DNA of 64,000 bases from Lactonifactor sp. BIOML-A5. GTDB taxonomy: Bacteria > Bacillota > Clostridia > Lachnospirales > Lachnospiraceae. The notes under the pieces are model-generated. The model was not told where the DNA came from and made no database searches. It worked only from the letters and a program-made list of their open reading frames with translations. Below are positions 33,526-42,446 of the stretch, in pieces (within the stretch, counting starts at the first letter, position 1; every line of letters begins with the position of its first letter). The position numbers and the translations under genes are program-made. Location: NCBI RefSeq assembly GCF_009677585.1, contig NZ_WKYV01000001.1:129001-193000 (forward strand), read 5' to 3'.

Positions 33526-34179
33526 TCATTTGATAATCACCCCTAATAACTTAGCTAATTCTACTGCCTGATATGGGTTTATAATGACTCCTTTTAGTTC
33601 AGAAAGCTCCTCCGATACAGTGATTCTGTCTATAGTACATTCAGTAAAATCAATGCCCTTCAATGGAGTTTTGAAGAAGGATGCCAGGGTAAAATCTGTA
33701 CGAAGAACCTGAATATCCTTCATTTTACAGGCGGTAATATTCCCATGTTCCATACTCGTTTCACAGATAGAAACATGATCAAATCTGCAGGAATCCAGGT
33801 TAGAAAGTTTAAAATTTCCATCCGTAATTTCTGTATGTTTCAGCACAGAATGATGTAAATTTACCCCCATCCATTTCCCTCCTATTATCCTGCATCGATG
33901 AAAATATGCATCGGTAAAATTGCTGTTTGAGAAATCACAATTCAGAAAAATAACGTCTAAAAAACTGGTTCTTTCAAACAAACAATTCATGAAATGACAG
34001 TTTTTAAACACAACTTTTGCAAATGAAATTCTGCTGAAATCTTCTTCTTCCTCCCAGACATCTGCGATACTTTTTTCAAGAATATCTGTCTCTTCCTCCT
34101 TTGCCCGCATCATCTGGTTTTTAAAATCTGTTCCCAGAGACTCCAGCATTTCAGGTAAACAGGGTGGATTAAGCCTCAT
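33526..34179 (-). CDS. Pentapeptide-repeat protein, Qnr-like
   Basis: A 217-residue right-handed quadrilateral beta-helix protein. From about residue 48 to 185 Phe, Leu or Ile recurs every fifth position (for example [16 protein letters not shown] and [16 protein letters not shown]). After the repeats, [20 protein letters not shown] resembles the C-terminal dimerisation helix of Qnr proteins, and the length is close to Qnr (about 218). Qnr proteins mimic DNA and protect gyrase from quinolones; whether this one does is untested. The start at 34179 follows AAGGAGAG. Convergent with the Cys-motif gene and divergent from the lysozyme gene. Confidence 0.75.
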   Translation of the reverse strand: MRLNPPCLPEMLESLGTDFKNQMMRAKEEETDILEKSIADVWEEEEDFSRISFAKVVFKNCHFMNCLFERTSFLDVIFLNCDFSNSNFTDAYFHRCRIIGGKWMGVNLHHSVLKHTEITDGNFKLSNLDSCRFDHVSICETSMEHGNITACKMKDIQVLRTDFTLASFFKTPLKGIDFTECTIDRITVSEELSELKGVIINPYQAVELAKLLGVIIK

Positions 34180-34249
34180 CTTTTCTCTCCTTTCCGCGCA
34201 CACCTCCTTTTTTATGCCATATGCTAGTAAAAAAGGAGTATTCTATGCT

Positions 34250-35452
34250 ATGTTAAAAAAATTTATTACTGTTTTTTTCTGCTTTTTACTGCTGCTGCCC
34301 TGCTGTTCTCTTGTATCCGTCGCTGCGCTCCCTCCCTCATCGGATACCCATGAGGGCATTGATGTAAGTATGTATCAGGGCGATATTGATTTTGAACAAG
34401 TGGCTGACTCCGGCATTGAAGGCGTATATATTCGCTCCAGCCTGGGCAGTTCCTATATAGATCCATACTTCGAGCAAAATTATTCCAACGCAAAAGCTGC
34501 AGGCTTGTCCGTTGGTTTTTATCACTATGTCACTGCCCGCACAGTCTCTCAGGCTGCCTACCAGGCTCATTTTTTTGTAAATACTATACAGGGCAAGGAC
34601 TTTGACTATCGGCTGGCCATGGATTTTGAAGATCTGCAGGGGCTTTCTGTCTCTGAAATCAATGATATCGCCTTAACCTTTATTCAGACTCTGGAGGAGA
34701 TCGGCGGCAGGGAGGCTGTTGTATACAGCAATGCCTACGACGCCACAGATATATTTCAGGGGGAAATCACTTCCTATCCCCTCTGGGTGGCAGAATACGG
34801 GGTCAGCACCCCAAGAGATTCCGTAAACTGGGATTCCTGGGCCGGATGGCAGTATACCTCCCGTGGACAGATTTCTGGTATACAGGGATATGTAGACAGA
34901 GACTTGTATACGGAAGAGATGTACTTAAGCAGCTCCGGACAGGTAACTCCCCACCCAGCAATGCCTCCCTCCAGAACCACCAATGCCATCTATACGGTAA
35001 AGCCAGGCAATACTCTATGGGGGATTGCAAGACTTTATCATACCACAATCTCATCCATTGTGGAAGAAAACCAAATCAGCAATCCTAACCTCATCTTCCC
35101 CGGAGAGGTTCTTCGAATACCGGTGGAGGATCGTTCTTCCACAGAATCTGCGAGCATCAGATACACGGTGCGAAGGGGTGATACTCTCTGGGGAATCGCA
35201 CAGAGATACCGCACTACCGTCTCACAGATTGCAGCGCTGAACCACATTGCCAATCCCAATCTCATCTATCCGGGCCAGCAGCTGGAAATCCCTGAGCGGA
35301 ATTATTCGGCTGCCGTCTATACGGTGCAAAGAGGAGATACTCTATGGGGTATTGCGCAGAGATACGGAACCACAGTTTCATACCTGGCAGACCTGAATGG
35401 AATTAGTAATCCTAATCTCATTTATCCGGGCCAGGTGCTCCGAGTTCCTTAA
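34250..35452 (+). CDS. Secreted GH25 lysozyme with three LysM domains
   Basis: Cell-wall muramidase of 400 residues. Signal peptide: KK then a hydrophobic run [13 protein letters not shown], with likely cleavage near residue 27. The GH25 domain (about 35-215) has [29 protein letters not shown] and the acidic pair in AMDFED. Three LysM repeats (about 250-295, 305-350, 355-400), each with GDTLWGIA or GNTLWGIA and NPNLI(Y/F)PG, bind peptidoglycan. The start at 34250 follows AAAGGAG. The third LysM ends at the C-terminus. A strong terminator follows. It could serve wall remodelling, germination or antagonism. Confidence 0.92.
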   Translation: MLKKFITVFFCFLLLLPCCSLVSVAALPPSSDTHEGIDVSMYQGDIDFEQVADSGIEGVYIRSSLGSSYIDPYFEQNYSNAKAAGLSVGFYHYVTARTVSQAAYQAHFFVNTIQGKDFDYRLAMDFEDLQGLSVSEINDIALTFIQTLEEIGGREAVVYSNAYDATDIFQGEITSYPLWVAEYGVSTPRDSVNWDSWAGWQYTSRGQISGIQGYVDRDLYTEEMYLSSSGQVTPHPAMPPSRTTNAIYTVKPGNTLWGIARLYHTTISSIVEENQISNPNLIFPGEVLRIPVEDRSSTESASIRYTVRRGDTLWGIAQRYRTTVSQIAALNHIANPNLIYPGQQLEIPERNYSAAVYTVQRGDTLWGIAQRYGTTVSYLADLNGISNPNLIYPGQVLRVP

Positions 35453-35476
35453 CAGTCAGAGCAACCCGACGGTCAC

Positions 35477-35529
35477 AACCGGGATTCCCTGAGGGGCTTT
35501 ACGCCTCCGGGGATGCCGGTTTTTTCCTG
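35477..35529 (+). terminator. Terminator of the lysozyme gene
   Basis: Long stem: AACCGGGATTCCC, an inner GAGG...CCTC hairpin, then GGGGATGCCGGTT followed by TTTTTT. It overlaps the last codons of the opposite-strand glycosylase gene, so those codons also encode the hairpin. Confidence 0.8.
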
Positions 35530-36119
35530 CAGATACGCCTCACAGCCTCTCCAACCTCACAAACCCTCTTCTCCATAAATTCAGGATGTTTTAGAAACCA
35601 TCTCCTGTTGGCTGGAGATGGATGGGGCAGTACAAAGGTCTGTCTGCCGTTTATCTCCAGATCCCGGAAAACCAGTTCAGAAAAATTTTCTTTCGGAAAA
35701 AAATAAGCTGCCGCACATCCGCCAATCAAAATGTACAGTTCATTATTGACCAGTTCCATCTCTTTTCCAAGCCAGAGATCCGCACATTTCCTGGGCGGTT
35801 TTCTGTCACTTCCCCCAGGTGTCTTTCCCGGATAGCAGCGGCCGATTGACGCGATATAAAAATTATAGGGATCATAAAACATCTCATCAGAAATCTGATA
35901 CCACTCCCGGCGGAGCTTCACTCCGCTGGCATCGTTAAAGGGTCTTTGGGTCTGATGAACCTTCAGGGAAGGGGCCTGGCTGATTTGCATAATCCTTGCG
36001 TCAATGTTTCCCCAGATAACAGGGCTGGGATCCAGACGATCCCGGCAGGCCTTACAAGCTTTTACACTTTCCAGTAACTCTTCATATGCTTCCCTTCTGG
36101 AAATCATATTATTATCCAT
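35499..36119 (-). CDS. Uracil-DNA glycosylase superfamily protein (family 4-like)
   Basis: A 206-residue protein. The start at 36119 (MDNNMISRREAYEELL) has an AGAGAGG box; the frame is open further 5' but runs through a repeat, so those codons are not real. CKACRD near residue 20, then CYPGK and KCADLW further on, give the four-Cys pattern of Fe-S UDG family 4. Motif 1 is ISQAPSLKVHQTQRPF (usual GEAPG altered to SQAPS) and the C-terminal motif is HPSPANRRWF. It probably excises a damaged base or is a family member of other activity. Its 3' end overlaps the lysozyme terminator. Confidence 0.78.
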   Translation of the reverse strand: MDNNMISRREAYEELLESVKACKACRDRLDPSPVIWGNIDARIMQISQAPSLKVHQTQRPFNDASGVKLRREWYQISDEMFYDPYNFYIASIGRCYPGKTPGGSDRKPPRKCADLWLGKEMELVNNELYILIGGCAAAYFFPKENFSELVFRDLEINGRQTFVLPHPSPANRRWFLKHPEFMEKRVCEVGEAVRRICRKKPASPEA

Positions 36120-36185
36120 AACTAATCCTCTCTCAATCTTATAATGAAAGCAGTGCGCTAACGTTAGTATCTCATAGCTGTGCGG

Positions 36186-36272
36186 GAAAAAGGGACAGGT
36201 CCATTTTAAAATGGGACAGGCCGATCTTAAATTGGGACGTGTTCTTCCTAGAAAGAACACGTCCCCAATTCT
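36186..36272. repeat. REP-like repeat cluster ending in a strong hairpin
   Basis: Two AAAAGGGACAGG/AAATGGGACAGG units and an AAATTGGGACGTG unit lie in a row, ending in a 13-bp-arm hairpin (GGGACGTGTTCTT, 6-base loop, exact complement) with flanking AATT/AATT. The GGGACAGG-type units recall intergenic repeats linked to IS200-like RAYT transposases. No such transposase is in this window. The hairpin also lies just after the stop of the ABC gene at 36271 and can serve as its terminator. Confidence 0.6.
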
Positions 36273-38106
36273 ATACCGCCTCCGCCTTTTCAAACTGGCT
36301 GTTGTAGAGATTTTCATAAAATCCGCCCTTCGCCAGCAATTCCTCATGTGTTCCCTGTTCGATGATATCTCCGTCCCTCATGACCAGAATCAAATCTGCG
36401 TCACGGATGGTCGAGAGCCTGTGGGCGATTATAAAGCTGGTTCTTCCCCGCATGAGATTATCCATGGCCTTTTGAATTCTCACCTCTGTGCGGGTATCTA
36501 CAGATGATGTGGCCTCGTCTAGGATCAATATCTTATTGTCCGCAAGGATTGTTCTCGCGATGGTCAACAGCTGCTTCTGCCCCTGAGAAATATTACTGGT
36601 TTCCTCATCCAGAATGGTCTGATAGCCATCTGGCTGGGCCATGATAAATCTGTGTGCATGTGCCGCTTTTGCAGCTTCTATTACTTCTTCATCGGTAGCA
36701 TCCAGGCGTCCGTATCGGATGTTCTCCAGTATGGTTCCGTTGAAAAGCCAAGTATCCTGAAGAACCATGCCAAAAAGCTCTCTCAGCTCACTTCTGTTGA
36801 AGTCCTTGATGTTGTGGCCGTCAACCTTAATCTCACCCGTATTCACGTCATAAAAACGCATAAGAAGTTTTACCATAGTGGTTTTTCCGGCCCCGGTAGG
36901 ACCCACAATTGCCACCTTCTGGCCTGATTTTATATCTGCAGAGAAGTCGTGTATAATGATTTGCTCCGGATGATAGCCGAAGGATACGTGATCAAATTCA
37001 ACATTTCCCTCAACATCTGCAATATCTGCAGGCTGATCTACTGTCTGGTCTTCCTCCTCTTCCTCCAGAAATTCGAAGACACGTTCCGACGCTGCTGCAG
37101 ATGACTGAAGCATATTGGTTACCTGTGCAATCTGCTGTACAGGCTGCGTAAAGTTTCTGATATACTGGAAGAATGCCTGCACATCTCCTACTTCAATACT
37201 TCCCTTTATGGTAAGAAAACCTCCCAAAAGGGCGACCATAACATACCCCAGATTACCAACAAACTGCATAATAGGCATCATCATTCCGGAGAAAAACTGG
37301 GATTTCCACGCTGAGTCATACAGTTTATCATTTGTCTTTTCAAATTCATCTACCACAGCATCTTCTTTGTTAAATACCTTCACCACATTTTGGCCGCTGT
37401 AGATCTCCTCTACCTGACCGTTTACTTCTCCCAGATATCTCTGCTGCGCCTGGAAATATTTTTGTGAATGCTTCATCACTTTTCCTATAATCATCATAGA
37501 CACCGGCAGAATCAGCAGGGCTGCACAAGTCATCCAGATATTAATGCTAAGCATCATAATCAGCGCGCCCAGCAGAGTAGTCACTGAAGTAATAAGCTGG
37601 GTAATACTCTGGTTGAGGCTCATCTGCAGCGTATCTACATCATTAGTTACCCTGGATAGAATCTCTCCGTGGGTACGGCTTTCAAAGTATTTCATAGGGA
37701 TCCGGTTAACCTTCTGAGAGATCTCTTTTCTAAGGCAGTACGTGACATCGTTGGATATCCCTGACATGACATAGCCCTGTACAAAAGAGAAGACAGAACT
37801 CACCGCATACAGACAGAGTACTGTGGCCAGTATGGTTCCTATTTTGCTGAAATCAATGGCGCCGGTCCCGTTGATTTTTCCCATCAGGCCGTTCATCAGT
37901 TCCGTTGTGGCTTTACCCAGAATCTTAGGTCCCACTATATTAAAAATAGTTCCGCCCACCGCAAATACCAGCATAATAAAGATACGGATTTTATAGCGCT
38001 TCATATAATTCATCAGTTTCTTCATGGTGCCTTTAAAGTCCTTTGCCTTTTCTCCCGGCACCATTTTGCCGTGTCCCCCCATGGGGCCTCTTCTTGGATT
38101 ACTCAT
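36271..38106 (-). CDS. ABC exporter half-transporter (TMD-NBD), second subunit
   Basis: Membrane exporter subunit of 611 residues: six membrane segments then an NBD. Walker A is GPTGAGKTTMV near residue 403, the signature reads ISQGQKQLL (Gln in place of the second Gly), Walker B is ILILDEATSS and the H-loop is IAHRLS. The N-terminus (MSNPRRGPMGGHGKM) is basic and Gly-rich. It overlaps the previous half-transporter gene by 8 bp, giving a heterodimeric multidrug-type exporter like BmrCD/YfiBC. A MarR regulator starts the operon. Confidence 0.92.
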   Translation of the reverse strand: MSNPRRGPMGGHGKMVPGEKAKDFKGTMKKLMNYMKRYKIRIFIMLVFAVGGTIFNIVGPKILGKATTELMNGLMGKINGTGAIDFSKIGTILATVLCLYAVSSVFSFVQGYVMSGISNDVTYCLRKEISQKVNRIPMKYFESRTHGEILSRVTNDVDTLQMSLNQSITQLITSVTTLLGALIMMLSINIWMTCAALLILPVSMMIIGKVMKHSQKYFQAQQRYLGEVNGQVEEIYSGQNVVKVFNKEDAVVDEFEKTNDKLYDSAWKSQFFSGMMMPIMQFVGNLGYVMVALLGGFLTIKGSIEVGDVQAFFQYIRNFTQPVQQIAQVTNMLQSSAAASERVFEFLEEEEEDQTVDQPADIADVEGNVEFDHVSFGYHPEQIIIHDFSADIKSGQKVAIVGPTGAGKTTMVKLLMRFYDVNTGEIKVDGHNIKDFNRSELRELFGMVLQDTWLFNGTILENIRYGRLDATDEEVIEAAKAAHAHRFIMAQPDGYQTILDEETSNISQGQKQLLTIARTILADNKILILDEATSSVDTRTEVRIQKAMDNLMRGRTSFIIAHRLSTIRDADLILVMRDGDIIEQGTHEELLAKGGFYENLYNSQFEKAEAV

Positions 38107-40264
38107 TGGCTAATTCCTCCTCTGACAGCTGAGACATGGCGATTTGCTTATATACGTCACAGGTTTTTAATAACTCTTTATGGGTACCCTGACCTGCAAT
38201 ACATCCATCGTCCAGTACGATAATATTGTCTGCATGCAGAATGGTACTGATTCTCTGTGCTACAATCAGTGTTGTAGCGTCCTTTGTTTCTTTTTTCAGT
38301 GCTTTTCGAAGAACAACATCCGTCTTGTAGTCCAGCGCTGAAAAACTGTCGTCGAAGATATAAATCTCCGGCTCTTTTGCAATAGCTCTGGCTATGGAAA
38401 GACGCTGCTTCTGCCCGCCTGATACATTGGTTCCCCCCTGAGCAATAGGAGAATCCAACTTTTCCTCCTTCTCACTGATAAAGTCCCAGGCCTGTGCAAT
38501 CTCTGCAGCCCTCTGTACTTCCGCCTCCGTAGCCTCTTCTCTTCCGTATCTGATATTAGAATCTATGGTTCCTGAGAAAAGCACTCCCTTCTGTGGAACG
38601 TATCCCAGCTTCCCTCTCAGCTCCTTAAGGGACAGTCTGCGGACATCCACGCCGTCCACGGTTATACTTCCCTCTGTCACATCGAAAAAGCGGGGGATAA
38701 GATTCACCAGAGTACTTTTGCCGCTGCCGGTGCTGCCGATAAAGGCAACCGTCTGCCCCTTTTTAGCGGTAAAGGAAATATCGTTCAGAACTTTTTCTTC
38801 TGCCCCCGGATATTCAAAGGATACATGGTCAAATACCACTTCACCCTTTCTGTCCTCCAAAGTATGTTCCGGCTGCATGGGATCCTTGATTGACACCTCT
38901 GTTCCCAGAACTTCATTGATACGCTTTGCCGCAACATTGGCACGGGGTATCATAATAGACATCATGGTAATCATTAAAAATGCCATAATAATCTGCATGG
39001 CATACTGCATAAATGCCATAATATTTCCCACCTGCATAGTGCCTGCATCCACTGCATGAGCCCCGTTATATACGATTAGGACCGTAACACCATTCATAAT
39101 CAGCATCATAATGGGCATCATAAATGTCATACACCGGTTGACAAAAAGATTCGTTCTGGTCAGCTCCAGATTTGCCTTTTCAAAACGTTCTTCCTCGTGC
39201 TTTTCTGTACTGAATGCACGAATGACAGGAATCCCCGTCAAAATCTCTCTGGTTACCAGATTCAGCCTGTCAATTAAAGTCTGCAGTTTGGTAAATCTGG
39301 GCATTGCAATCTTAAACAGCAGTCCCACAACGATCACAATTAAAACCACAGCAATCCCCAGAATCCAAGTCATATCTGCATCGGACTGCAGGACCTTCAG
39401 CACGCCTCCCATTCCCAAAATAGGAGCATAGAGCACAATTCGGAACAGCATAGTCATAACCATCTGAATCTGCTGTATGTCATTGGTGCTGCGGGTAATC
39501 AAAGATGCCGTAGAGAACTGGTTCATCTCCCTTCCCGAGAAAGAGATAACCTTTCTGTAAACATGATTTCTCAGATTCCTGCCCAGCCCTGCGGCTACCC
39601 GGCAGGATAAAAAGGTGACGCAGATAGCAGCAGCCATCCCCAGAAGCGCCAGACCCAGCATCTTCAGGCCTGACATAAGTACATACCGGATCTGCATCTG
39701 ACCCACATCTTTGCCCATGGCATCATACTCATCCTGCACAAATACAACAGCAGTCTGGGTAACAATCGATTCCGGCATTTTTTCAAACTTATCCGCCATA
39801 GCTCCCATCATCTGTTTCAGCTGCTCTTTTGGCATCTGGGACAAAGCCTGAAAGATATCTGCCTCCTCCCCCAGCCCCATCTGAGACTTTACAGCCTTTA
39901 CCTCATCCGTGTCTCCGGAGAGTCCTGTGACAGCAAGCATGGGAACACCGAATATGTTATTTAGCTTCTCTCTCTTCTCTTCGCTGATATTTTTCAAACG
40001 GAAAATACCGTCTTTTAGCTCATAAGACTCAGCAACTGTCTTCTGATCTGTATCATCCATAAATAAATATAATTTATCCATGGTTTCTTCCCTGATTTCT
40101 TCCGGAACTGCATCTTCCACACCTTTTTGCTGAATCCCAATATTTACAATCTTAGAAGTATAATCCGGCAGGGATAAATCGCATACCGCCTGAAGGAAAA
40201 GCAGGGCAACAATCAAGACAATATAATGCCACTTATCCTTCAGGTATCGAAACATCTTCAACAT
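38099..40264 (-). CDS. ABC exporter half-transporter (TMD-NBD), first subunit
   Basis: A 721-residue half-transporter. Compared with its partner it has about 110 extra residues between the first two membrane segments (about 40-175), a charged extracytoplasmic loop rich in Glu, Lys and Met. NBD: Walker A GSTGSGKSTLV near residue 508, signature NVSGGQKQRL, Walker B IYIFDDSFSALD (Asp in place of the catalytic Glu) and QRIS in place of the H-loop His. It therefore holds the degenerate catalytic site of the pair. It starts 4 bases after the MarR stop. Confidence 0.92.
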   Translation of the reverse strand: MLKMFRYLKDKWHYIVLIVALLFLQAVCDLSLPDYTSKIVNIGIQQKGVEDAVPEEIREETMDKLYLFMDDTDQKTVAESYELKDGIFRLKNISEEKREKLNNIFGVPMLAVTGLSGDTDEVKAVKSQMGLGEEADIFQALSQMPKEQLKQMMGAMADKFEKMPESIVTQTAVVFVQDEYDAMGKDVGQMQIRYVLMSGLKMLGLALLGMAAAICVTFLSCRVAAGLGRNLRNHVYRKVISFSGREMNQFSTASLITRSTNDIQQIQMVMTMLFRIVLYAPILGMGGVLKVLQSDADMTWILGIAVVLIVIVVGLLFKIAMPRFTKLQTLIDRLNLVTREILTGIPVIRAFSTEKHEEERFEKANLELTRTNLFVNRCMTFMMPIMMLIMNGVTVLIVYNGAHAVDAGTMQVGNIMAFMQYAMQIIMAFLMITMMSIMIPRANVAAKRINEVLGTEVSIKDPMQPEHTLEDRKGEVVFDHVSFEYPGAEEKVLNDISFTAKKGQTVAFIGSTGSGKSTLVNLIPRFFDVTEGSITVDGVDVRRLSLKELRGKLGYVPQKGVLFSGTIDSNIRYGREEATEAEVQRAAEIAQAWDFISEKEEKLDSPIAQGGTNVSGGQKQRLSIARAIAKEPEIYIFDDSFSALDYKTDVVLRKALKKETKDATTLIVAQRISTILHADNIIVLDDGCIAGQGTHKELLKTCDVYKQIAMSQLSEEELANE

Positions 40265-40268
40265 ATCT

Positions 40269-40751
40269 TTATTCCTTTCCGCACATAAAATCTGTTTTTA
40301 TGGTGTCATCTACAGGTAGTCTTTCCAGATTCTCTTCTATCTGCTTAAAAAAACGGGCGAACAGACACTTCTCACTCTCTGTAAACCCCTGAAAAAGAAT
40401 TTTTTCATTGTTTTGTATCTGTTTCATTGCTGTCCTGTAGATATGGTATCCTTTTTCTGTCAGGCTTACTCTTGTAACTCTCTGATCCCTGGCGTCAGGC
40501 TTTCGCTCAATCAGACCTGACTTCTCCAGACGCTTAATGGAAACTGCCACAGTCGGAGGCTTTATATGAAGAGATTGTGAGATCTCCTTCTGGCTTAGCT
40601 CTCCCTTATATCCCAATAACTTAATAATAGGGATTTGTCCGGGATGTATTCCGATCCCATCCATCTGCTGATAGATTTTTGTAAAATAGAGATGTGAGAT
40701 CCTTAAAAGCATCCTCTGCAGGTTATTATCCAGAGTATCCTGTTCCTCCAT
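40269..40751 (-). CDS. MarR-family regulator
   Basis: A 160-residue winged-helix repressor. HTH: LSQKEISQSLHIKPPTVAVS near residue 53; wing: KSGLIERKPDARDQRVTRV, the conserved MarR D-x-R-D-x-R segment. First gene of the operon with the two ABC half-transporters (4-bp gap). A GTTAG palindrome lies 34 bp upstream of its start, so it is probably an autorepressor of the exporter, released by ligands. Start ATG at 40751 with GGAGG box. Confidence 0.92.
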   Translation of the reverse strand: MEEQDTLDNNLQRMLLRISHLYFTKIYQQMDGIGIHPGQIPIIKLLGYKGELSQKEISQSLHIKPPTVAVSIKRLEKSGLIERKPDARDQRVTRVSLTEKGYHIYRTAMKQIQNNEKILFQGFTESEKCLFARFFKQIEENLERLPVDDTIKTDFMCGKE

Positions 40752-40784
40752 TTTTCCACCTCCTTATCATATGCACATCCTTTA

Positions 40785-40808
40785 TATTTGTTAGCCGACT
40801 AACATATA
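40785..40808. promoter_or_regulatory. MarR operator
   Basis: Inverted repeat TGTTAG-CCGA-CTAACA with outer TAT/ATA continuing the symmetry. The half-site resembles the one upstream of DUF3793 but the GTTAG to CTAAC spacing is 4 rather than 6, so a different regulator is expected. Confidence 0.65.
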
Positions 40809-40902
40809 ATAGACCTATTTTTACCGATATGCAACAGAAAAATCTTTTATTTACACTTTTTTTATAAAAAAGCATGTTTTATTAATTAGACAACTAAATA
40901 AA

Positions 40903-40942
40903 AGCATGCCCGGAACCATATTATTTATGGTTCCGCACATGC
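40903..40942 (-). terminator. Terminator of the MATE gene
   Basis: On the minus strand GCATGTGCGGAACCATA pairs with TATGGTTCCGGGCATGC (two mismatches), followed by TTTTATTT. The stem includes the MATE stop codon. Confidence 0.85.
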
Positions 40943-42304
40943 CTTTGAGAGCGACGGCCAGACCGTGCACAACATAGTTACAAAACAGGCAGTTCCTCCC
41001 AAAAAATTTGAGACAGGCTCTGCCAGAAAAACACCCATGGCCCCCAGATTTCCCACATATGGGAGGAGAATCGTCAGAGGGATTACGATTACTGCCTTTC
41101 GCAAAAGTGAAAAGAAAATTGCCTGCTTTGCTTTTCCCAGCCCAGTAAAGACTGACTGCCCGGAAAATTGGAGAGACATAAAACAAAAGCCAAAAAAGTA
41201 TACCTGCATAGCCGGGATTCCCAGTGAAAACATAGCCTCGCTCCCGTTAAAAAGGCGGATGAATCCCCCCGGAAGCAGAAGCGTAATCCCCCACATTACG
41301 GTAGTATAAACAATACAGGTGACAGACATAAACTTGATTCCTGATTTCACTCTCTGATACTTTCCCGCTCCGAAATTATAACCCAGTACGGGCTGCGCCC
41401 CCTGGGTAAAGCCCATCACAGGCACTGTCAGTATCTCCCGCACAGAATTGATAATTGTCATAACTCCTACATAGACATCTCCGCCGTGAGCCTGGAGGGT
41501 GATATTGCACACCACCTGAACCGCACAGTTTGTAAAGGACATACAGAAGCCGGACAGACCGAGCCCCACAATCTCCTTTACCATGGTGAGGCGCAGCCGG
41601 AGATTTGGAATCCGGAGCTTTAAAAGTGTCTTCTTTCCAGTGAGAAATCTCAGCACCCAGGCTGCCGATACAAACTGTGACAGCACTGTGGCAATGGCAG
41701 CACCCTCCACCCCAAGGTGAAAGACGAAGATAAACAAAGGATCCAAAATGATATTCAGCACCGCCCCTACCAGAACTGTCCCCATTCCAATCTCCGCAAA
41801 TCCCTGGGAATTAATGAATCCATTCATCCCCAGGCTTATCATAACAAATACACTGCCCAGCAGATAGATTTTGGTATACGCATCCGCATATGGGAATGTG
41901 ATGTCACTGGCCCCAAACGCATACAACACCGGTTTTTTCACGAGAAGGCATATTACTGTAAGGAGAATTCCGGTGATTACCAGAAGCGAGAACGTATTTC
42001 CGATGATCTCCTCTGCCTTCCCCTCCTCTTTATGTCCCCTGGCAATGGAGCAAAGCGGCGCTCCCCCGCTTCCATAGAGATTTGCAAAAGCTGTGACTCC
42101 TGTGATGATAGGAAATGCCACCCCCACTCCTGTAAGAGCCAGGGGGCCCGCCTGAGGAATCCTGCCTATGTACATTCGGTCAATTACATTGTAGAGCATG
42201 TTAATAAACTGCGCCAGCGTCATAGGAATGGCCAGCCTGAGTATATTGCCCGCCACACTTCCCCGGGTAAAATCATGCTCCTCTGTTTTAAATAATCCTT
42301 TCAT
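40925..42304 (-). CDS. MATE-family efflux transporter
   Basis: Na+ or H+ driven multidrug/organic-cation exporter, 459 residues with 12 membrane segments. The two homologous halves show PMTLAQFINMLYNVIDRMYIG near residue 31 and, in the second half, GFTQGAQPVLGYNFGAGKYQR near 300, both family hallmarks. Monocistronic: its own terminator lies downstream, and the hydroxyacid dehydrogenase terminator lies upstream. Substrate unknown. It is separate from the MarR-ABC operon although next to it. Confidence 0.92.
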   Translation of the reverse strand: MKGLFKTEEHDFTRGSVAGNILRLAIPMTLAQFINMLYNVIDRMYIGRIPQAGPLALTGVGVAFPIITGVTAFANLYGSGGAPLCSIARGHKEEGKAEEIIGNTFSLLVITGILLTVICLLVKKPVLYAFGASDITFPYADAYTKIYLLGSVFVMISLGMNGFINSQGFAEIGMGTVLVGAVLNIILDPLFIFVFHLGVEGAAIATVLSQFVSAAWVLRFLTGKKTLLKLRIPNLRLRLTMVKEIVGLGLSGFCMSFTNCAVQVVCNITLQAHGGDVYVGVMTIINSVREILTVPVMGFTQGAQPVLGYNFGAGKYQRVKSGIKFMSVTCIVYTTVMWGITLLLPGGFIRLFNGSEAMFSLGIPAMQVYFFGFCFMSLQFSGQSVFTGLGKAKQAIFFSLLRKAVIVIPLTILLPYVGNLGAMGVFLAEPVSNFLGGTACFVTMLCTVWPSLSKACAEP

Positions 42305-42388
42305 AGTTCAACCTTCCAGCAAGTATTCTATATACTATTATACTCTTTTATGGAAAATTTACAATTTGCTCTTATGCAGACCCATAAA

Positions 42389-42428
42389 AAGACGTCCCTG
42401 AAACAGGATTTCTGTTTCCGGACGCCGC
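42389..42428 (-). terminator. Terminator of the D-2-hydroxyacid dehydrogenase gene
   Basis: On the minus strand GGCGTCCGGAAACAG pairs with CTGTTTCAGGGACGTC (one bulge and one mismatch), followed by TTTTTAT. It marks the end of the sugar/polyol gene cluster. Confidence 0.85.
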
Positions 42429-42446
42429 TCTTTTCATTTATTTTAT

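Noticed and set aside
36120..36347. 76-codon N-terminal extension of the glycosylase gene
   Set aside because: Runs through the REP-like repeat and lacks a ribosome binding site; the start at 36119 has one and begins the conserved part.
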